64,000 bases of DNA, from assembly GCF_039794105.1 (NCBI RefSeq), contig NZ_JBDIWA010000015.1:14090-78089 (forward strand), written 5' to 3'. The notes beneath the pieces are model-generated. The model made no database searches. It had not been told where the DNA came from and worked only from the letters and a program-made list of their open reading frames with translations. Shown here in pieces: positions 8,919 through 17,566 of this stretch; position 1 is the stretch's first letter; every line of letters begins with the position of its first letter. Both the position numbers and the translations under genes were made by a program. This DNA comes from Kuenenia sp039794105. Lineage in GTDB: Bacteria; Planctomycetota; Brocadiia; Brocadiales; Brocadiaceae.

Positions 8919-9947
8919 ATGTCCAACATAAAGCGCTTTATGCCCCTGTATAGACTATTTATTGTAATAATGGCAGCAGTATCTACCTTACTTTCCGGGA
9001 GTGCAAGCCAGGCAAGCGAATCGGGCGACCTTAATAACGTGCCGATTGAGGTTGCAGCGAGTGTTGAGAAAAGCGATGTGACAATTGGCGATAAAATAAA
9101 CGTAATAATTCAGGCAAAGAGTCCTGTTGGTGTAAATGTTGCAATACCCCATCCCGGAGACCGTATAGGGGAATTTTTTGTAAAAGATGCGGGAGAGACG
9201 AAGGAAGCCGTCGGAGAAAAAGAGGGTGACAGGATTGTTGAACGCCGCTATGTTTTGAATTCTTACAAAACCGGGCTGCAAATAATCCCGCCAATAAAAA
9301 TAAAATACAATGCCGAAGGTTACGGAGAGGGAGAAGTTGCTACAAATGAACTTGAAATAAACATCAAAGGCATGATAAAAGAAGGAGAAGAGGCCACTGA
9401 CATTCGTGACATTGCCCCTCCTCTCGGCGTAGACACAAACTATGCGCGTTTACTCAAATGGATTTTTGCAGGAGTTGCGGCAATTGCACTATTCATGCTT
9501 GTCTACCGGATGTTGAAAAAGCGAAAGGGGGGAAAGTATGTACAAACAAGAGAAGAGGTAAAGAAGCTGCCACATGAGACAGCTTATGAATTGCTGGAGA
9601 TATTATTAAAAGAAGACCTTGTAGGGAAAGGTCTGGTAAAAGAATATTATTACCGCATTACCAATATTTTGAGGCATTATATAGAAGACCGGTTTGGATT
9701 GTCCGCCCCCGAACGTACTACGGAAGAATTCCTGGTTGAAATGGCATATACAAATAAATTAAATACCACACATAAAAAGTATATTCAGGAATTTCTGGAG
9801 AAATGTGACCGGGTAAAATATGCAAAATACGGCCCTTCTTTATTGGAAAGTCAGGAAACATACCATCTTGCAAGGCGGTTGATCGACGAAACGAAGAGCG
9901 AGGGGAAAGAGAAAAAAGAAGAGGCTGTGATTGTTGATGCGAAATGA
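8919..9947 (+). CDS. BatD-like / DUF4381-like membrane protein
   Basis: 342 residues. An N-terminal signal or anchor (FIVIMAAVSTLLSGSASQA) is followed by a periplasmic beta-sandwich of ~130 residues (VEKSDVTIGDKINVIIQAKSP...), which resembles the repeated domain of BatD. One membrane helix at ~185-205 (WIFAGVAAIALFMLVYRML) follows, then a helical cytosolic tail. The tail contains YYYRITNILRHYIEDRFGLSAPERTTEEFL, typical of DUF4381/BatD C-termini. It sits 22 nt after the DUF58 gene in the same operon. The cluster thus has a short (this gene) and a long (13967-15829) BatD-type protein. Molecular role unknown. Confidence 0.75.
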   Translation: MSNIKRFMPLYRLFIVIMAAVSTLLSGSASQASESGDLNNVPIEVAASVEKSDVTIGDKINVIIQAKSPVGVNVAIPHPGDRIGEFFVKDAGETKEAVGEKEGDRIVERRYVLNSYKTGLQIIPPIKIKYNAEGYGEGEVATNELEINIKGMIKEGEEATDIRDIAPPLGVDTNYARLLKWIFAGVAAIALFMLVYRMLKKRKGGKYVQTREEVKKLPHETAYELLEILLKEDLVGKGLVKEYYYRITNILRHYIEDRFGLSAPERTTEEFLVEMAYTNKLNTTHKKYIQEFLEKCDRVKYAKYGPSLLESQETYHLARRLIDETKSEGKEKKEEAVIVDAK

Positions 9948-10010
9948 TAATGGCAGATGTGTTGTTAATACTGTTTTGTATCGCGTTAACCTTTTTAAAA
10001 AGGATGAAAA

Positions 10011-10526
10011 ATGGTAAAAGCGCCGGAAAAATTTATGGAAACATATTTAAGTCATGAAAAAGAGGTTAGTGGTAAAAAGGAAAGGAGACCTTCCCGTGAA
10101 CATGCGGCGGTATTCTCCCCGGAAAAAACGAACAGACTTAAAAGGAATATGCAAATAATCTGGGGAATTTATGGCACTCCGGAAATTAAGGAAATCCTGG
10201 CAAAAAAAGAGAGGATTCATTTTTTAGATTTGGGAAATGCCAGGGCTTGCCTGAATCTTTACTATGTAAACAGAGGGGTACTGGCTGAATATGAAGTTGA
10301 TATGGGAGATCAAAGAGATCTTGCCGGCGCCAGGATATACAAGCAATCGGAAACGCTTATGAGTAGGTATTTCTATACGGAAAAGGGCGCAGAAGAACTT
10401 TTGAAGTCAACGAATGAGGTGTACCAGGCTTTTGTCGATGCCCTTTCGGCAAATGATATAGAGGAAAATGCCTTATGGGATGCAATTGCAATGCAAGAGA
10501 GCATTAAACTATCGCCGGGATATTAA
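10011..10526 (+). CDS. Unknown protein inside the moxR-bat cluster
   Basis: 171 residues, no signal peptide or membrane helix. I do not recognise the family. The N-terminal ~45 residues are basic and probably disordered; the rest looks alpha/helical (NMQIIWGIYGTPEIKEIL, ARACLNLYYVNRGVLAEYEVDMG). It is in line with the cluster, 63 nt after the previous gene, with SD AAGGA 7 nt before the ATG. It is not one of the usual moxR/bat components. A 206-bp gap separates it from batA. Confidence 0.7.
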   Translation: MVKAPEKFMETYLSHEKEVSGKKERRPSREHAAVFSPEKTNRLKRNMQIIWGIYGTPEIKEILAKKERIHFLDLGNARACLNLYYVNRGVLAEYEVDMGDQRDLAGARIYKQSETLMSRYFYTEKGAEELLKSTNEVYQAFVDALSANDIEENALWDAIAMQESIKLSPGY

Positions 10527-10732
10527 AAACCTTCATGCATGCTGCTAAATCCCCTTTTGATAGAGTGGACTTCTTATCTCCCCTCTAAAAAGAGGGGCCT
10601 GGGGGGGTGTTATCTGTATCATTTCCAAGCTCCAGTCAGGGAACGAGCATTTTTACTTTCTCAAAAAACTAAACTATTATCGTATATTTAATTTGTATTA
10701 TTAACACGTTTTTCCATGATATGTTGTTTTAA
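10527..10732. repeat. Intergenic gap with repeat fragments before batA
   Basis: A C/G-rich hairpin (CCCCTCT 10580-10586 / AGAGGGG 10591-10597) resembles the core of the R4 repeats. 10628-10660 resembles, in reverse orientation, the segment around 43043-43070 (CTCGTTCC... motif). Neither has a terminator-like T-run, so transcription may continue into batA. Confidence 0.4.
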
Positions 10733-11728
10733 ATGATTCTTCGAGACCCTTTATTACTACTGTTACTGATTATTATTCCCTTTCTGTTGTATGTTTATTT
10801 CCGGCAAAAGGGAACACATCCGCTGATTTTTTCTTCAATAAGAAATCTAAAAAAATTAAAACCTTCGCTTGCACAAAGGTATCGCCACATCATTATTGTT
10901 TTACGCTCGCTGGCTATTGCATTATGTATTATTGCATTAGCGCGTCCGCAGCAAGGCAATGAACAAACAAAGGTAAAGACAGAAGGGATAGACATTGTTC
11001 TCGCTGTGGACATTTCAGGAAGTATGCTGGCGGAAGATTTTGAGATGGACGGCAAACGCCAGAACCGTTTGTATGTGGTAAAGCAGGTGGTAAAGGATTT
11101 TATAAACAAACGATCAACCGACCCTATCGGCCTGGTGGTTTTTTCGGCTCATGCCTACACACAATGCCCTTTAACGCTCGACTATGGGATATTACTGCAG
11201 TTTTTGGAAAAAACAGAAATTGGGCTGCTTGAAGACGGCACAGCAATAGGCTCTGCGATTGCTTCCTCTGTAGACCGTTTGAGAAATACAAAAGCACAAA
11301 GCAAGGTAATTGTGCTTTTAACGGACGGAAGAAATAATTCAGGGCAAATTGACCCTCTTACCGCTGCAGAGCTTGCACAGGCATTTAGTATTAAAATTTA
11401 TACGATCGGGGCTGGGTCAAAGGGATTGGTCCCTTATCCTGCAAGGGATTTATTTGGAAACAAGGTGATGAGACAGGTAAAGATAGATATTGATGATGAA
11501 AGCCTTGCGGAAATAGCAAATATTACCGGAGGCCGGTATTACCGGGCTACCGATACGGAGTCGCTTAAAGAAATTTACCAGCAAATAGATGCGCTCGAAA
11601 AAACAGAAACGGAAATAACCCATTACAAGGAATACAAGGAATTGTTTCACTATTTTCTGCTTCCCGCATTTGGGTGTTTATTGATTGAATTGTGCCTGAA
11701 AAAAACAAAATTAAGGAAAATTCCTTAA
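10733..11728 (+). CDS. batA: BatA-type VWA-domain inner-membrane protein
   Basis: 331 residues. Two N-terminal membrane helices (~5-22 and ~54-72), a VWA domain at ~85-285 and a C-terminal helix (~305-325). A complete MIDAS is visible: DISGS after DIVLAVD, the threonine in EDGTAIGSAIA, and the aspartate in LLTDGRNNSG. BatA and BatB are paired aerotolerance proteins whose VWA domains face the periplasm. They are thought to bind each other or client proteins under MoxR control. No strong SD precedes the ATG. Confidence 0.9.
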   Translation: MILRDPLLLLLLIIIPFLLYVYFRQKGTHPLIFSSIRNLKKLKPSLAQRYRHIIIVLRSLAIALCIIALARPQQGNEQTKVKTEGIDIVLAVDISGSMLAEDFEMDGKRQNRLYVVKQVVKDFINKRSTDPIGLVVFSAHAYTQCPLTLDYGILLQFLEKTEIGLLEDGTAIGSAIASSVDRLRNTKAQSKVIVLLTDGRNNSGQIDPLTAAELAQAFSIKIYTIGAGSKGLVPYPARDLFGNKVMRQVKIDIDDESLAEIANITGGRYYRATDTESLKEIYQQIDALEKTETEITHYKEYKELFHYFLLPAFGCLLIELCLKKTKLRKIP

Positions 11729-11798
11729 TAACTGTGCCTGTTTTTACACCTACTACAGAAAACAAAACTATATATATCGGGAATACAAATTACCACAT

Positions 11799-12800
11799 AT
11801 GCAATACGGCAATCTTAATTACTTATACCTGCTTTTCATCATACCTGTTCTGGCTATAGGGTATATGTTCTTCTTTCAAAGAAGAATGAGGGATTTAAAC
11901 CGGTTTGCCAGTCTCGATCTATTGAAGATGGCAGGCTTTTCCCTTAGCAGAAAAAAACAGTGGCTTAAGGCTGTTCTGATGATTACTGGCGTCCTCTTTC
12001 TTATCATCACACTCATAGAGCCCAAATGGGGATATCATTGGGAAGAGGTGGAAAAAAAGGGCATTGATATTATGATTGCGGTAGATACTTCCAGAAGTAT
12101 GCTGGCAGATGATGTAAAGCCAAACCGCCTGGAAGTCGCAAAACGGGAAATTGAAGACCTGTTGAAAATACTGGAAGGCGACCGTGTCGGCCTGATTGCA
12201 TTTGCAGGCAGGGCGTTTACCTATTGTCCACTCACCTCTGATTATAGCGCATTCCGGCTTTTTTTGAATGATTTGAATGTAAACATTATCCCCGTAGGCG
12301 GGACGGCAATAGCCGAGGCGATTTATAAGGGCATCGACGCCTTTGGTGAAAACGAGAACAACCATAAAGCAATGATAATAATTACTGATGGGGAAAACCA
12401 CGAAACCAACCCATTAAAAGCGGCAAGTAAAGCAAAAGAAAAAGGGATAGTCATCTATACGGTCGGCGTTGGCAAAAAGGAAGGGTCATACATCAAAATC
12501 ATTGATGAACAGGGGAAAGAGACTTTATTAAAAGACGCATATGGACAGGTAGTAAAATCAAGACTGGACGAAATAACCCTGAATAAAATAGCGCTTGAAA
12601 CAGGCGGACTTTATACGCCGGCTTATGGTACTAAATGGGGACTGGCGAAGATTTATAATGAAAGCTTCGCACAAATAGAAGGGACTGTTTACAAAACACA
12701 GAGGGTGAAAAAATACGTAAACCGGTTTCAGATCCCCCTTTTCTTTGCCCTTATTTTCATATGTCTCGAATGTTTTGTGAAAGAAACGAAATACTCTTGA
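11799..12800 (+). CDS. batB: BatB-type VWA-domain inner-membrane protein
   Basis: 333 residues, paralogous to batA. Membrane helices at ~7-25 and ~55-75, a VWA domain with MIDAS DTSRS (after DIMIAVD), Thr in GGTAIAEAI and Asp in IITDGENHETNP, and a C-terminal helix (FQIPLFFALIFICLECF). 70 nt after batA. The presence of two intact MIDAS proteins follows the standard bat order. Confidence 0.9.
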   Translation: MQYGNLNYLYLLFIIPVLAIGYMFFFQRRMRDLNRFASLDLLKMAGFSLSRKKQWLKAVLMITGVLFLIITLIEPKWGYHWEEVEKKGIDIMIAVDTSRSMLADDVKPNRLEVAKREIEDLLKILEGDRVGLIAFAGRAFTYCPLTSDYSAFRLFLNDLNVNIIPVGGTAIAEAIYKGIDAFGENENNHKAMIIITDGENHETNPLKAASKAKEKGIVIYTVGVGKKEGSYIKIIDEQGKETLLKDAYGQVVKSRLDEITLNKIALETGGLYTPAYGTKWGLAKIYNESFAQIEGTVYKTQRVKKYVNRFQIPLFFALIFICLECFVKETKYS

Positions 12801-12816
12801 GAGAAAAAAGGATTCT

Positions 12817-13698
12817 ATGACGAATGTGCTGCCTTTCATTATAAGCGGTTGGTTGTTTCTCGGCTGGATAGACCCCTTTGCCGATCAGGTCCGGCAGGGA
12901 AATGAACTCTATAAAAAAGGGAATTATGACCAAGCCCTGGAAAAATATCTTAACGTACAGGTAGATTCCCCGGATGTTCCGCAATTGAGTTTTAATGTTG
13001 CTGATACGCAATACAAGCGGGGCAAATACGATGAAGCGCTTAAATCATTTGAGAAGGCGCTGAAAACCGGAACCCCGGAAATGCAGGCGAAAACCAGCTT
13101 TAACATAGGAAACACACTCTATAAGCAGGGGAAGATGAGCGAGGCATTAGACTGGTATAAAAAAACGGTTGATATTATTGATGAAATAACGCCCAAAAAA
13201 GACGGTGAACTTGAACAATTAAAAAACGATGCAATGTATAATCATGAATTTGTCGAAAAGAAATTAGAGGAACAGCAGCAGCAACAGGGGCAGGATAATC
13301 AACAGGAACAGGAGCAGGAGCAGGAACAGGAACAAAGTGAACAGGAACAGCAAAATGACCAGAACGAAGGCGATGATCAATCTGATGAAAATAAAGAACA
13401 AGAGGGTAAGGAACAAGAACCGGACGGCGGTAACCAGCCATCTGAAGATAAGCAGGAGGAAGATTTAAACAAGGAGAATGAACAACCTTCTCACGCGAAT
13501 GAAGAGCAAGAGCAACAGCAAGATCAACCTCCTCCACAGCAGCAGGATGCGCAAACCCAGGAAGAGGGAGACCGGCAAATGTCGAAAGAAGAAGCGGAGC
13601 GTATTCTTGATGCATTGAATCAGGCTGAAAAAGAGGCGAGGCCTGTAAACAGAGAAAAACAACGCCAGCCACACAGGTCGGTAGAAAAGGACTGGTAA
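12817..13698 (+). CDS. batC: BatC-type TPR protein with Gln/Glu-rich tail
   Basis: 293 residues. A short hydrophobic N-terminus (signal-like), then about three TPR units at ~27-115 (GNELYKKGNYDQALEKYLNV; KYDEALKSFEKALKTG; GKMSEALDWYKKTVDII). Residues ~145-260 are a low-complexity Gln/Glu/Asp-rich stretch. The C-terminus ERILDALNQAEKEARP...VEKDW is the usual BatC ending. It starts 16 nt after batB with SD AAAGGA. BatC is a periplasmic scaffold for BatA/BatB. The CAG/GAA-rich tail may expand and contract during replication (inference). Confidence 0.87.
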   Translation: MTNVLPFIISGWLFLGWIDPFADQVRQGNELYKKGNYDQALEKYLNVQVDSPDVPQLSFNVADTQYKRGKYDEALKSFEKALKTGTPEMQAKTSFNIGNTLYKQGKMSEALDWYKKTVDIIDEITPKKDGELEQLKNDAMYNHEFVEKKLEEQQQQQGQDNQQEQEQEQEQEQSEQEQQNDQNEGDDQSDENKEQEGKEQEPDGGNQPSEDKQEEDLNKENEQPSHANEEQEQQQDQPPPQQQDAQTQEEGDRQMSKEEAERILDALNQAEKEARPVNREKQRQPHRSVEKDW

Positions 13699-13966
13699 CT
13701 CCAAAGCTGGTGTAGCCGGAACCAAAAAAAGCGCCAGATAAAAAATACTAAGCACGAAATACGAAACAGGCGGTTTTTACGGTCACAGCAAACGGACACA
13801 TCTCATGGCCTTGATTTTGAACATTTGAATTTTGAGTTTCGGTATTGTTTCGAATTTCGATATTCGAATTTCGTATTTAGACGCTTCGACATATCGACAA
13901 AATTTTGTCGATGTTTGAGGCGCTAAGCGCCTGATTCAGAGTGGAGCTGTAAATAGGAATTTATTC
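13699..13966. repeat. Repeat fragment and perfect palindromes between batC and batD
   Basis: 13709-13785 is a partial R2 repeat (AAGCTGG...TAGCCGGAACC, then ...GCACGAAATACGAAAC). 13893-13912 is a perfect 20-bp palindrome centred on AAAATTTT with TCGAC flanks. 13918-13932 is a hairpin AGGCGC-TAA-GCGCCT. This splits the bat cluster and may terminate or process the message, so batD-batE may have their own promoter. Confidence 0.55.
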
Positions 13967-15829
13967 ATGTATAGGGAATATTTTAAAATGAAGAAACTTA
14001 CAGGCTTTGTTTGGCTTTTTATGTTGTTGGCAATTATTTTCGGAGGCATGGAAAAGGCATATGCCACGGAAATTGGTTTAACCGTCACGGTAGATAAAAA
14101 CATATTAACATTGGACGACAAGCTGAAACTCACATTGACCGTCTACGGCGCGCAGGATGTTTCCCAGCCAACATTCCCGGAAATAGAAGGCTTTAGCGTG
14201 TTGTATGGTCCTCAAATTACCGCACAGACACGAATAATCAACGGGGAGGTATCGATAAGCAAGGGATACACTTATATGTTGCAACCCGTTGCAAAGGGCA
14301 AATACACCATCGGTTCATCAACTCTGACGCACAACGGAAGGCAATATACCTCAAATCCTATAAATATTGAAGTGATAGAATCAAAACCTTCCACAGGCAC
14401 AAAAACGGTTGATCTTGATAAGTTGGTTTTTGTGGAATTGCATACGGATAAAGATGCGGCGTATTTATATGAACAGATAACCCTTTACTTCAGACTCTAT
14501 TTCCAGAAGGGATTGCCGGTTGCTGATATTGATTACACTGCGCCTGCTACAAGAAATTTTATGGAAGAAAAACTGGGTGACCAGCGCCAATATGAAGTAG
14601 TAAGAGAGGGCATACTCTATAATGTGCTGGAACTCCGTACCGCGATATTTCCAATAGTGTCGGGAGAATCGGCAATAACGCCGGCAAAAGTAAAGTGTAA
14701 CTTAATTGTTCAGGAACAGAGGAATCGCAGGGGAACGCCGTTTGATGATTTTTTTAACGATTCATTTTTTGATGACTTTTTTGGCAGTGGACAAAGGAAA
14801 TATCCCGTAGAAAGGACAACAAACCCTGTTCTCTTAAAAATAAAACCATTGCCTGAAGACGGAAAACCAAAGGAATTTAAAGGCGCCGTGGGAAATTTTA
14901 ATATGGAAGCTTCCGTTAAAACATCCCGGGTAAGGATAGGAGACCCGATAACATTGTCTATTTCTGTATATGGAGACGGGTATATTCAGACCATAAATGA
15001 ACCTGCGCTGGCATTCAATAATGACGAAGACTTTAAGATTTATCCCGCAGAATCAACTACACAAATTACCAATAGAGAAGAAGTTATTCGCGGCAGAAAA
15101 GTATTCAGCAAGGTCATTGAACCACAAAATACAGAGCTAAGAAACATCCCTGCCATAGTATTCAGCTATTTCGATCCTCGTGAAAATCAATATAAAACAA
15201 TTACAAAAGAGCCGATTCCTATCACGGTGGACTCATGGGAACAGGAAATACCCATTCAATTGGCACACTCTCTGGAAAAATCGCCGTCTTCCCGGCGGCA
15301 GGTACAGTTGCTAACGCAGGATATCCTCCCCATTATGACCGGTCTTTCTTCTTTGAAGAATCAGGGAAATCCTCTCTATAAAAACCCCCTCATCGTAGGA
15401 GGCCTTTTTCTTCCCGCTATTGTCCTGGCAACCACTTTTTTTGTTGTACGGCATAAAGACCGTCTTCAAACGGATATCGGTTATGCGAGAAACAGAAGGG
15501 CGCGTTCCGTGGCAAACAAAAGGCTCACCTTGGCGCAATCTGCGCTTTTTGGGGATTCATCTCCCATGTTTTATGCGTACCTTTCCAGGGGAATTACCGA
15601 ATACCTTGCGGATAAATTCAATATTCCCGCCGCAAGCGCGTCGGGTGGAAAAGTGGAGGAATTGCTGCAAAATAACAGAGTTTCGGATGACGTCATTGCC
15701 GAAGTAGCCCGATGCCTGTCTGATTTTGATTACCGCAGGTTTTCCAGCGACGCCGGCACGATAAATGAAAGGGAAAACTCTTTAAAGGTTGCTGCGCAGC
15801 TCATTACAAAATTGGAGAAACAACTATGA
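13967..15829 (+). CDS. batD: BatD (oxygen-tolerance protein)
   Basis: 620 residues. Signal peptide near the N-terminus (VWLFMLLAIIFGGMEKAYA), then three or four beta-sandwich domains of the BatD family (TVDKNILTLDDKLKLTLTVYG; DLDKLVFVELHTDKDAAYLYEQITLYF; NFNMEASVKTSRVRIGDPITLSISV). A single membrane helix lies at ~482-500 (IVGGLFLPAIVLATTFFVV), followed by a helical cytosolic tail (SRGITEYLADKFNIPAASASG). Start uncertain: the ATG at 13988 (MKKLTGF) gives a more typical signal peptide, but neither ATG has a strong SD. The stop overlaps batE by 4 nt. Confidence 0.88.
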   Translation: MYREYFKMKKLTGFVWLFMLLAIIFGGMEKAYATEIGLTVTVDKNILTLDDKLKLTLTVYGAQDVSQPTFPEIEGFSVLYGPQITAQTRIINGEVSISKGYTYMLQPVAKGKYTIGSSTLTHNGRQYTSNPINIEVIESKPSTGTKTVDLDKLVFVELHTDKDAAYLYEQITLYFRLYFQKGLPVADIDYTAPATRNFMEEKLGDQRQYEVVREGILYNVLELRTAIFPIVSGESAITPAKVKCNLIVQEQRNRRGTPFDDFFNDSFFDDFFGSGQRKYPVERTTNPVLLKIKPLPEDGKPKEFKGAVGNFNMEASVKTSRVRIGDPITLSISVYGDGYIQTINEPALAFNNDEDFKIYPAESTTQITNREEVIRGRKVFSKVIEPQNTELRNIPAIVFSYFDPRENQYKTITKEPIPITVDSWEQEIPIQLAHSLEKSPSSRRQVQLLTQDILPIMTGLSSLKNQGNPLYKNPLIVGGLFLPAIVLATTFFVVRHKDRLQTDIGYARNRRARSVANKRLTLAQSALFGDSSPMFYAYLSRGITEYLADKFNIPAASASGGKVEELLQNNRVSDDVIAEVARCLSDFDYRRFSSDAGTINERENSLKVAAQLITKLEKQL

Positions 15830-16695
15830 TTCGAACACAATTCCGCATATTCATTTTTGTGATAATGTTTCTTTTCGGAGGGGTGGCATTTGCAGATGCC
15901 CTTTCGAAAGATGAGGTGATAAAAATATTTACCGCTGCAAACGAAGACCATTCGCAGGCCGTGAAGCTCATAGCGGAAAAAAAACTTCCGGAAGCAAACA
16001 AAAAACTTGAAGAAGCCGCGCTACAGTATGAAATAATCCTTTCCAAAGGTTTTCGGCACGGCCAGATTCACTATAACCTTGGAAATACTTACTATCGTTT
16101 GGGAGAAGTGGGCAAAGCAATTTTAAACTATCGAAAAGCCCAGAGGTTGATGCCGGGAAACGCAGAGATTGACGTAAACCTGAGACTGGCAAAAAACTCC
16201 ATCGAAGACAAAGAGGCTATTCATGAGACGCCGGCAGTCATTCAACGGATATTTTTCTGGTTTTTCCTCTTGAATCAGAATGGACTCGCGGTCTTTTCAG
16301 TATTAATTTATGTAATGACCATGTTGTTGCTTATTGCGTTGGTTATTTTAAAATATAGATGGTTGAAACGCCTTATCATAGGCTTCACGGTTGGGTTGCT
16401 GATCGCTGTTGTATCGCTGGGGATAAAAATGTACGTGGAACGGGGCATTGACCATGGAGTGATAATAGCAAAAAATTGTCCGGTGCGGTATGGTCCCGGG
16501 GAAGAATATGAAACGAAATATGAAATTCACGAAGGGGCGGAATGTGTCATTGAACAAGTAAAAGGGCAATGGTATAAGGTATATGTGCATGTAGGTATAA
16601 AACAGGGAGACCCCCTGCAGGCTGATGCTGATAAAAAAGAGGATAAGGAAATAAGAAGGGGCTGGCTGCACAAAGACGCCGTGGGCATCATTTAG
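15826..16695 (+). CDS. batE: BatE-type TPR/SH3 membrane protein
   Basis: 289 residues. Signal peptide (FIFVIMFLFGGVAFADA), TPR region at ~60-125 (RHGQIHYNLGNTYYRLGEVGKAILNYRKAQRLMPG), two membrane helices (~145-175 and ~185-205), and a bacterial SH3-like domain (CPVRYGPGEEYETKYEIHEGAECVIEQVKGQWYKV) ending in GWLHKDAVGII. Translationally coupled to batD through ATGA. It closes the moxR-bat cluster. Confidence 0.88.
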   Translation: MIRTQFRIFIFVIMFLFGGVAFADALSKDEVIKIFTAANEDHSQAVKLIAEKKLPEANKKLEEAALQYEIILSKGFRHGQIHYNLGNTYYRLGEVGKAILNYRKAQRLMPGNAEIDVNLRLAKNSIEDKEAIHETPAVIQRIFFWFFLLNQNGLAVFSVLIYVMTMLLLIALVILKYRWLKRLIIGFTVGLLIAVVSLGIKMYVERGIDHGVIIAKNCPVRYGPGEEYETKYEIHEGAECVIEQVKGQWYKVYVHVGIKQGDPLQADADKKEDKEIRRGWLHKDAVGII

Positions 16696-16780
16696 TAGCT
16701 ACGTGACGAGTCTTCAAGCAGATAGAGATATGGGGTTGATAATCAGTGGATTTTAATCGTACAAAATCTGTGGTCCCTGC

Positions 16781-17044
16781 AATTGTGAAAATCCGAAATA
16801 CTAAACACGAAATCCGAAACAAATTCAAATGACAAAATGATTTGAAATTTTAAACGAGAGTATCTTTCGTATCTCGCCTTTCGTGCTTCATATTATTGCC
16901 TGCCTATGCGTGACCGCACGCAAACAGGGATGTATTGGATTTGTTTTGAATTTTATGATTTGTTATTCGGATTTGTTTCGTATTTCGTATTTCGTTTTTT
17001 TTATTTCTTGTTTGGTTCTGGGCTATGCCATCTCAGGAATTTTA
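16781..17044 (-). repeat. R2 dispersed element, full-length copy 1
   Basis: This ~264-bp segment aligns in reverse complement along its whole length with 21940-22207. One end has the AATTCCT...TGGCATAGCC(C)AGAACCAAAC block; the rest is made of GAAATACGAAAT/CGAAACAAATC-type units, a central AACAATATGAAGCACGAAA region and a TTTCGGATTTC end. Shared ends and internal inverted pieces make it a MITE-like element. Small reading frames across it are not genes. Confidence 0.75.
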
Positions 17045-17055
17045 ACATTTTTTGT

Positions 17056-17121
17056 AGAGACGCATTGCATGCGTCTCTTTCTTTACGTATAGCAGTTTCC
17101 AGACGCATGCAATGCGTCTCT
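17056..17121. repeat. R1 hairpin pair
   Basis: Two R1 hairpins, 17056-17078 and 17101-17121, separated by about 22 bp that include TTTACG...GCAGTTTCC. The same pair with the same kind of spacer occurs at 52128-52227. Confidence 0.7.
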
Positions 17122-17209
17122 ACATTAACATCAACAAAAGAATAAAGTCGTTGCTAAGGGCAGTCTAATTTAAGGTTTAGGAATTTCAATATTTTCAGTT
17201 AAGTAACTA

Positions 17210-17331
17210 ACAAACCCACCCCTCAATCCCCTCCCAAGAGGGGACTTATCAAATTCCCCTCTTGGGAGGGGTCGGGGGTGGGTAAAAATGAATGCCGTTG
17301 GGTTTTCGTTTTTAAAAACCCAACCTAATTT
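17210..17331 (+). repeat. R4 dispersed element, copy 1
   Basis: Matches 27634-27748 in reverse complement. Core: 16-bp arms CCCCTCCCAAGAGGGG (17228-17243) and CCCCTCTTGGGAGGGG (17256-17271). After the core comes GGTGGGTAAAAATGAATGCCG and an AAAACCCAACCTAATT end. Confidence 0.7.
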
Positions 17332-17389
17332 AACGCAATGTTTTCTGGCGGGAAGTTTTTTTCAGGCATCTTCAAATTTGGAGCTTATA

Positions 17390-17512
17390 ATGGGCGGAAT
17401 ATATGGCAAATTAACGATTACCGCATTTATTTTATTTGTGGCAATCCAGGTCGGTTTTATTATCATGTGCACAGCATTTGGCAGAAGAAATAAAAATGTC
17501 TCAAAACCATAG
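17390..17512 (+). CDS. 40-residue single-span membrane micro-protein
   Basis: The ATG at 17390 has SD GGAG 6 nt upstream. The product is 40 residues: a short lead (MGGIYGK), one strongly hydrophobic span (LTITAFILFVAIQVGFIIMC) and a basic tail (GRRNKNVSKP), i.e. N-out/C-in topology. A longer reading from 17288 would run through the R4 repeat and is rejected. It could be a small regulatory membrane protein or a type I-like toxin; no homologue is recognised. Confidence 0.45.
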   Translation: MGGIYGKLTITAFILFVAIQVGFIIMCTAFGRRNKNVSKP

Positions 17513-17566
17513 AAATAGTAAAACGCAAGATAAGGTAAAAGCGGCTAAATTATTTAGGGGATTTTT

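Noticed and set aside
9952..10059. 35-codon membrane-like frame starting inside the gap before the unknown bat-cluster gene
   Set aside because: It overlaps the better-supported 171-codon gene in another frame and has no SD.
11919..12401. 160-codon minus-strand frame opposite batB
   Set aside because: Shadow of an intact VWA gene; no family motif.
13175..13672. 165-codon minus-strand frame opposite batC
   Set aside because: It is the antisense of the Gln/Glu-rich CAG/GAA repeats, gives a Leu/Pro/Val-rich product and has no SD; batC is well supported.
16883..17145. Two overlapping plus-strand frames of 69 and 79 codons
   Set aside because: They lie across the R2 and R1 repeats; the translated low-complexity strings are repeat DNA, not protein.
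17288..17512. 74-codon version of the membrane micro-protein
   Set aside because: The first 34 codons are R4 repeat sequence; the inner ATG at 17390 has the SD.
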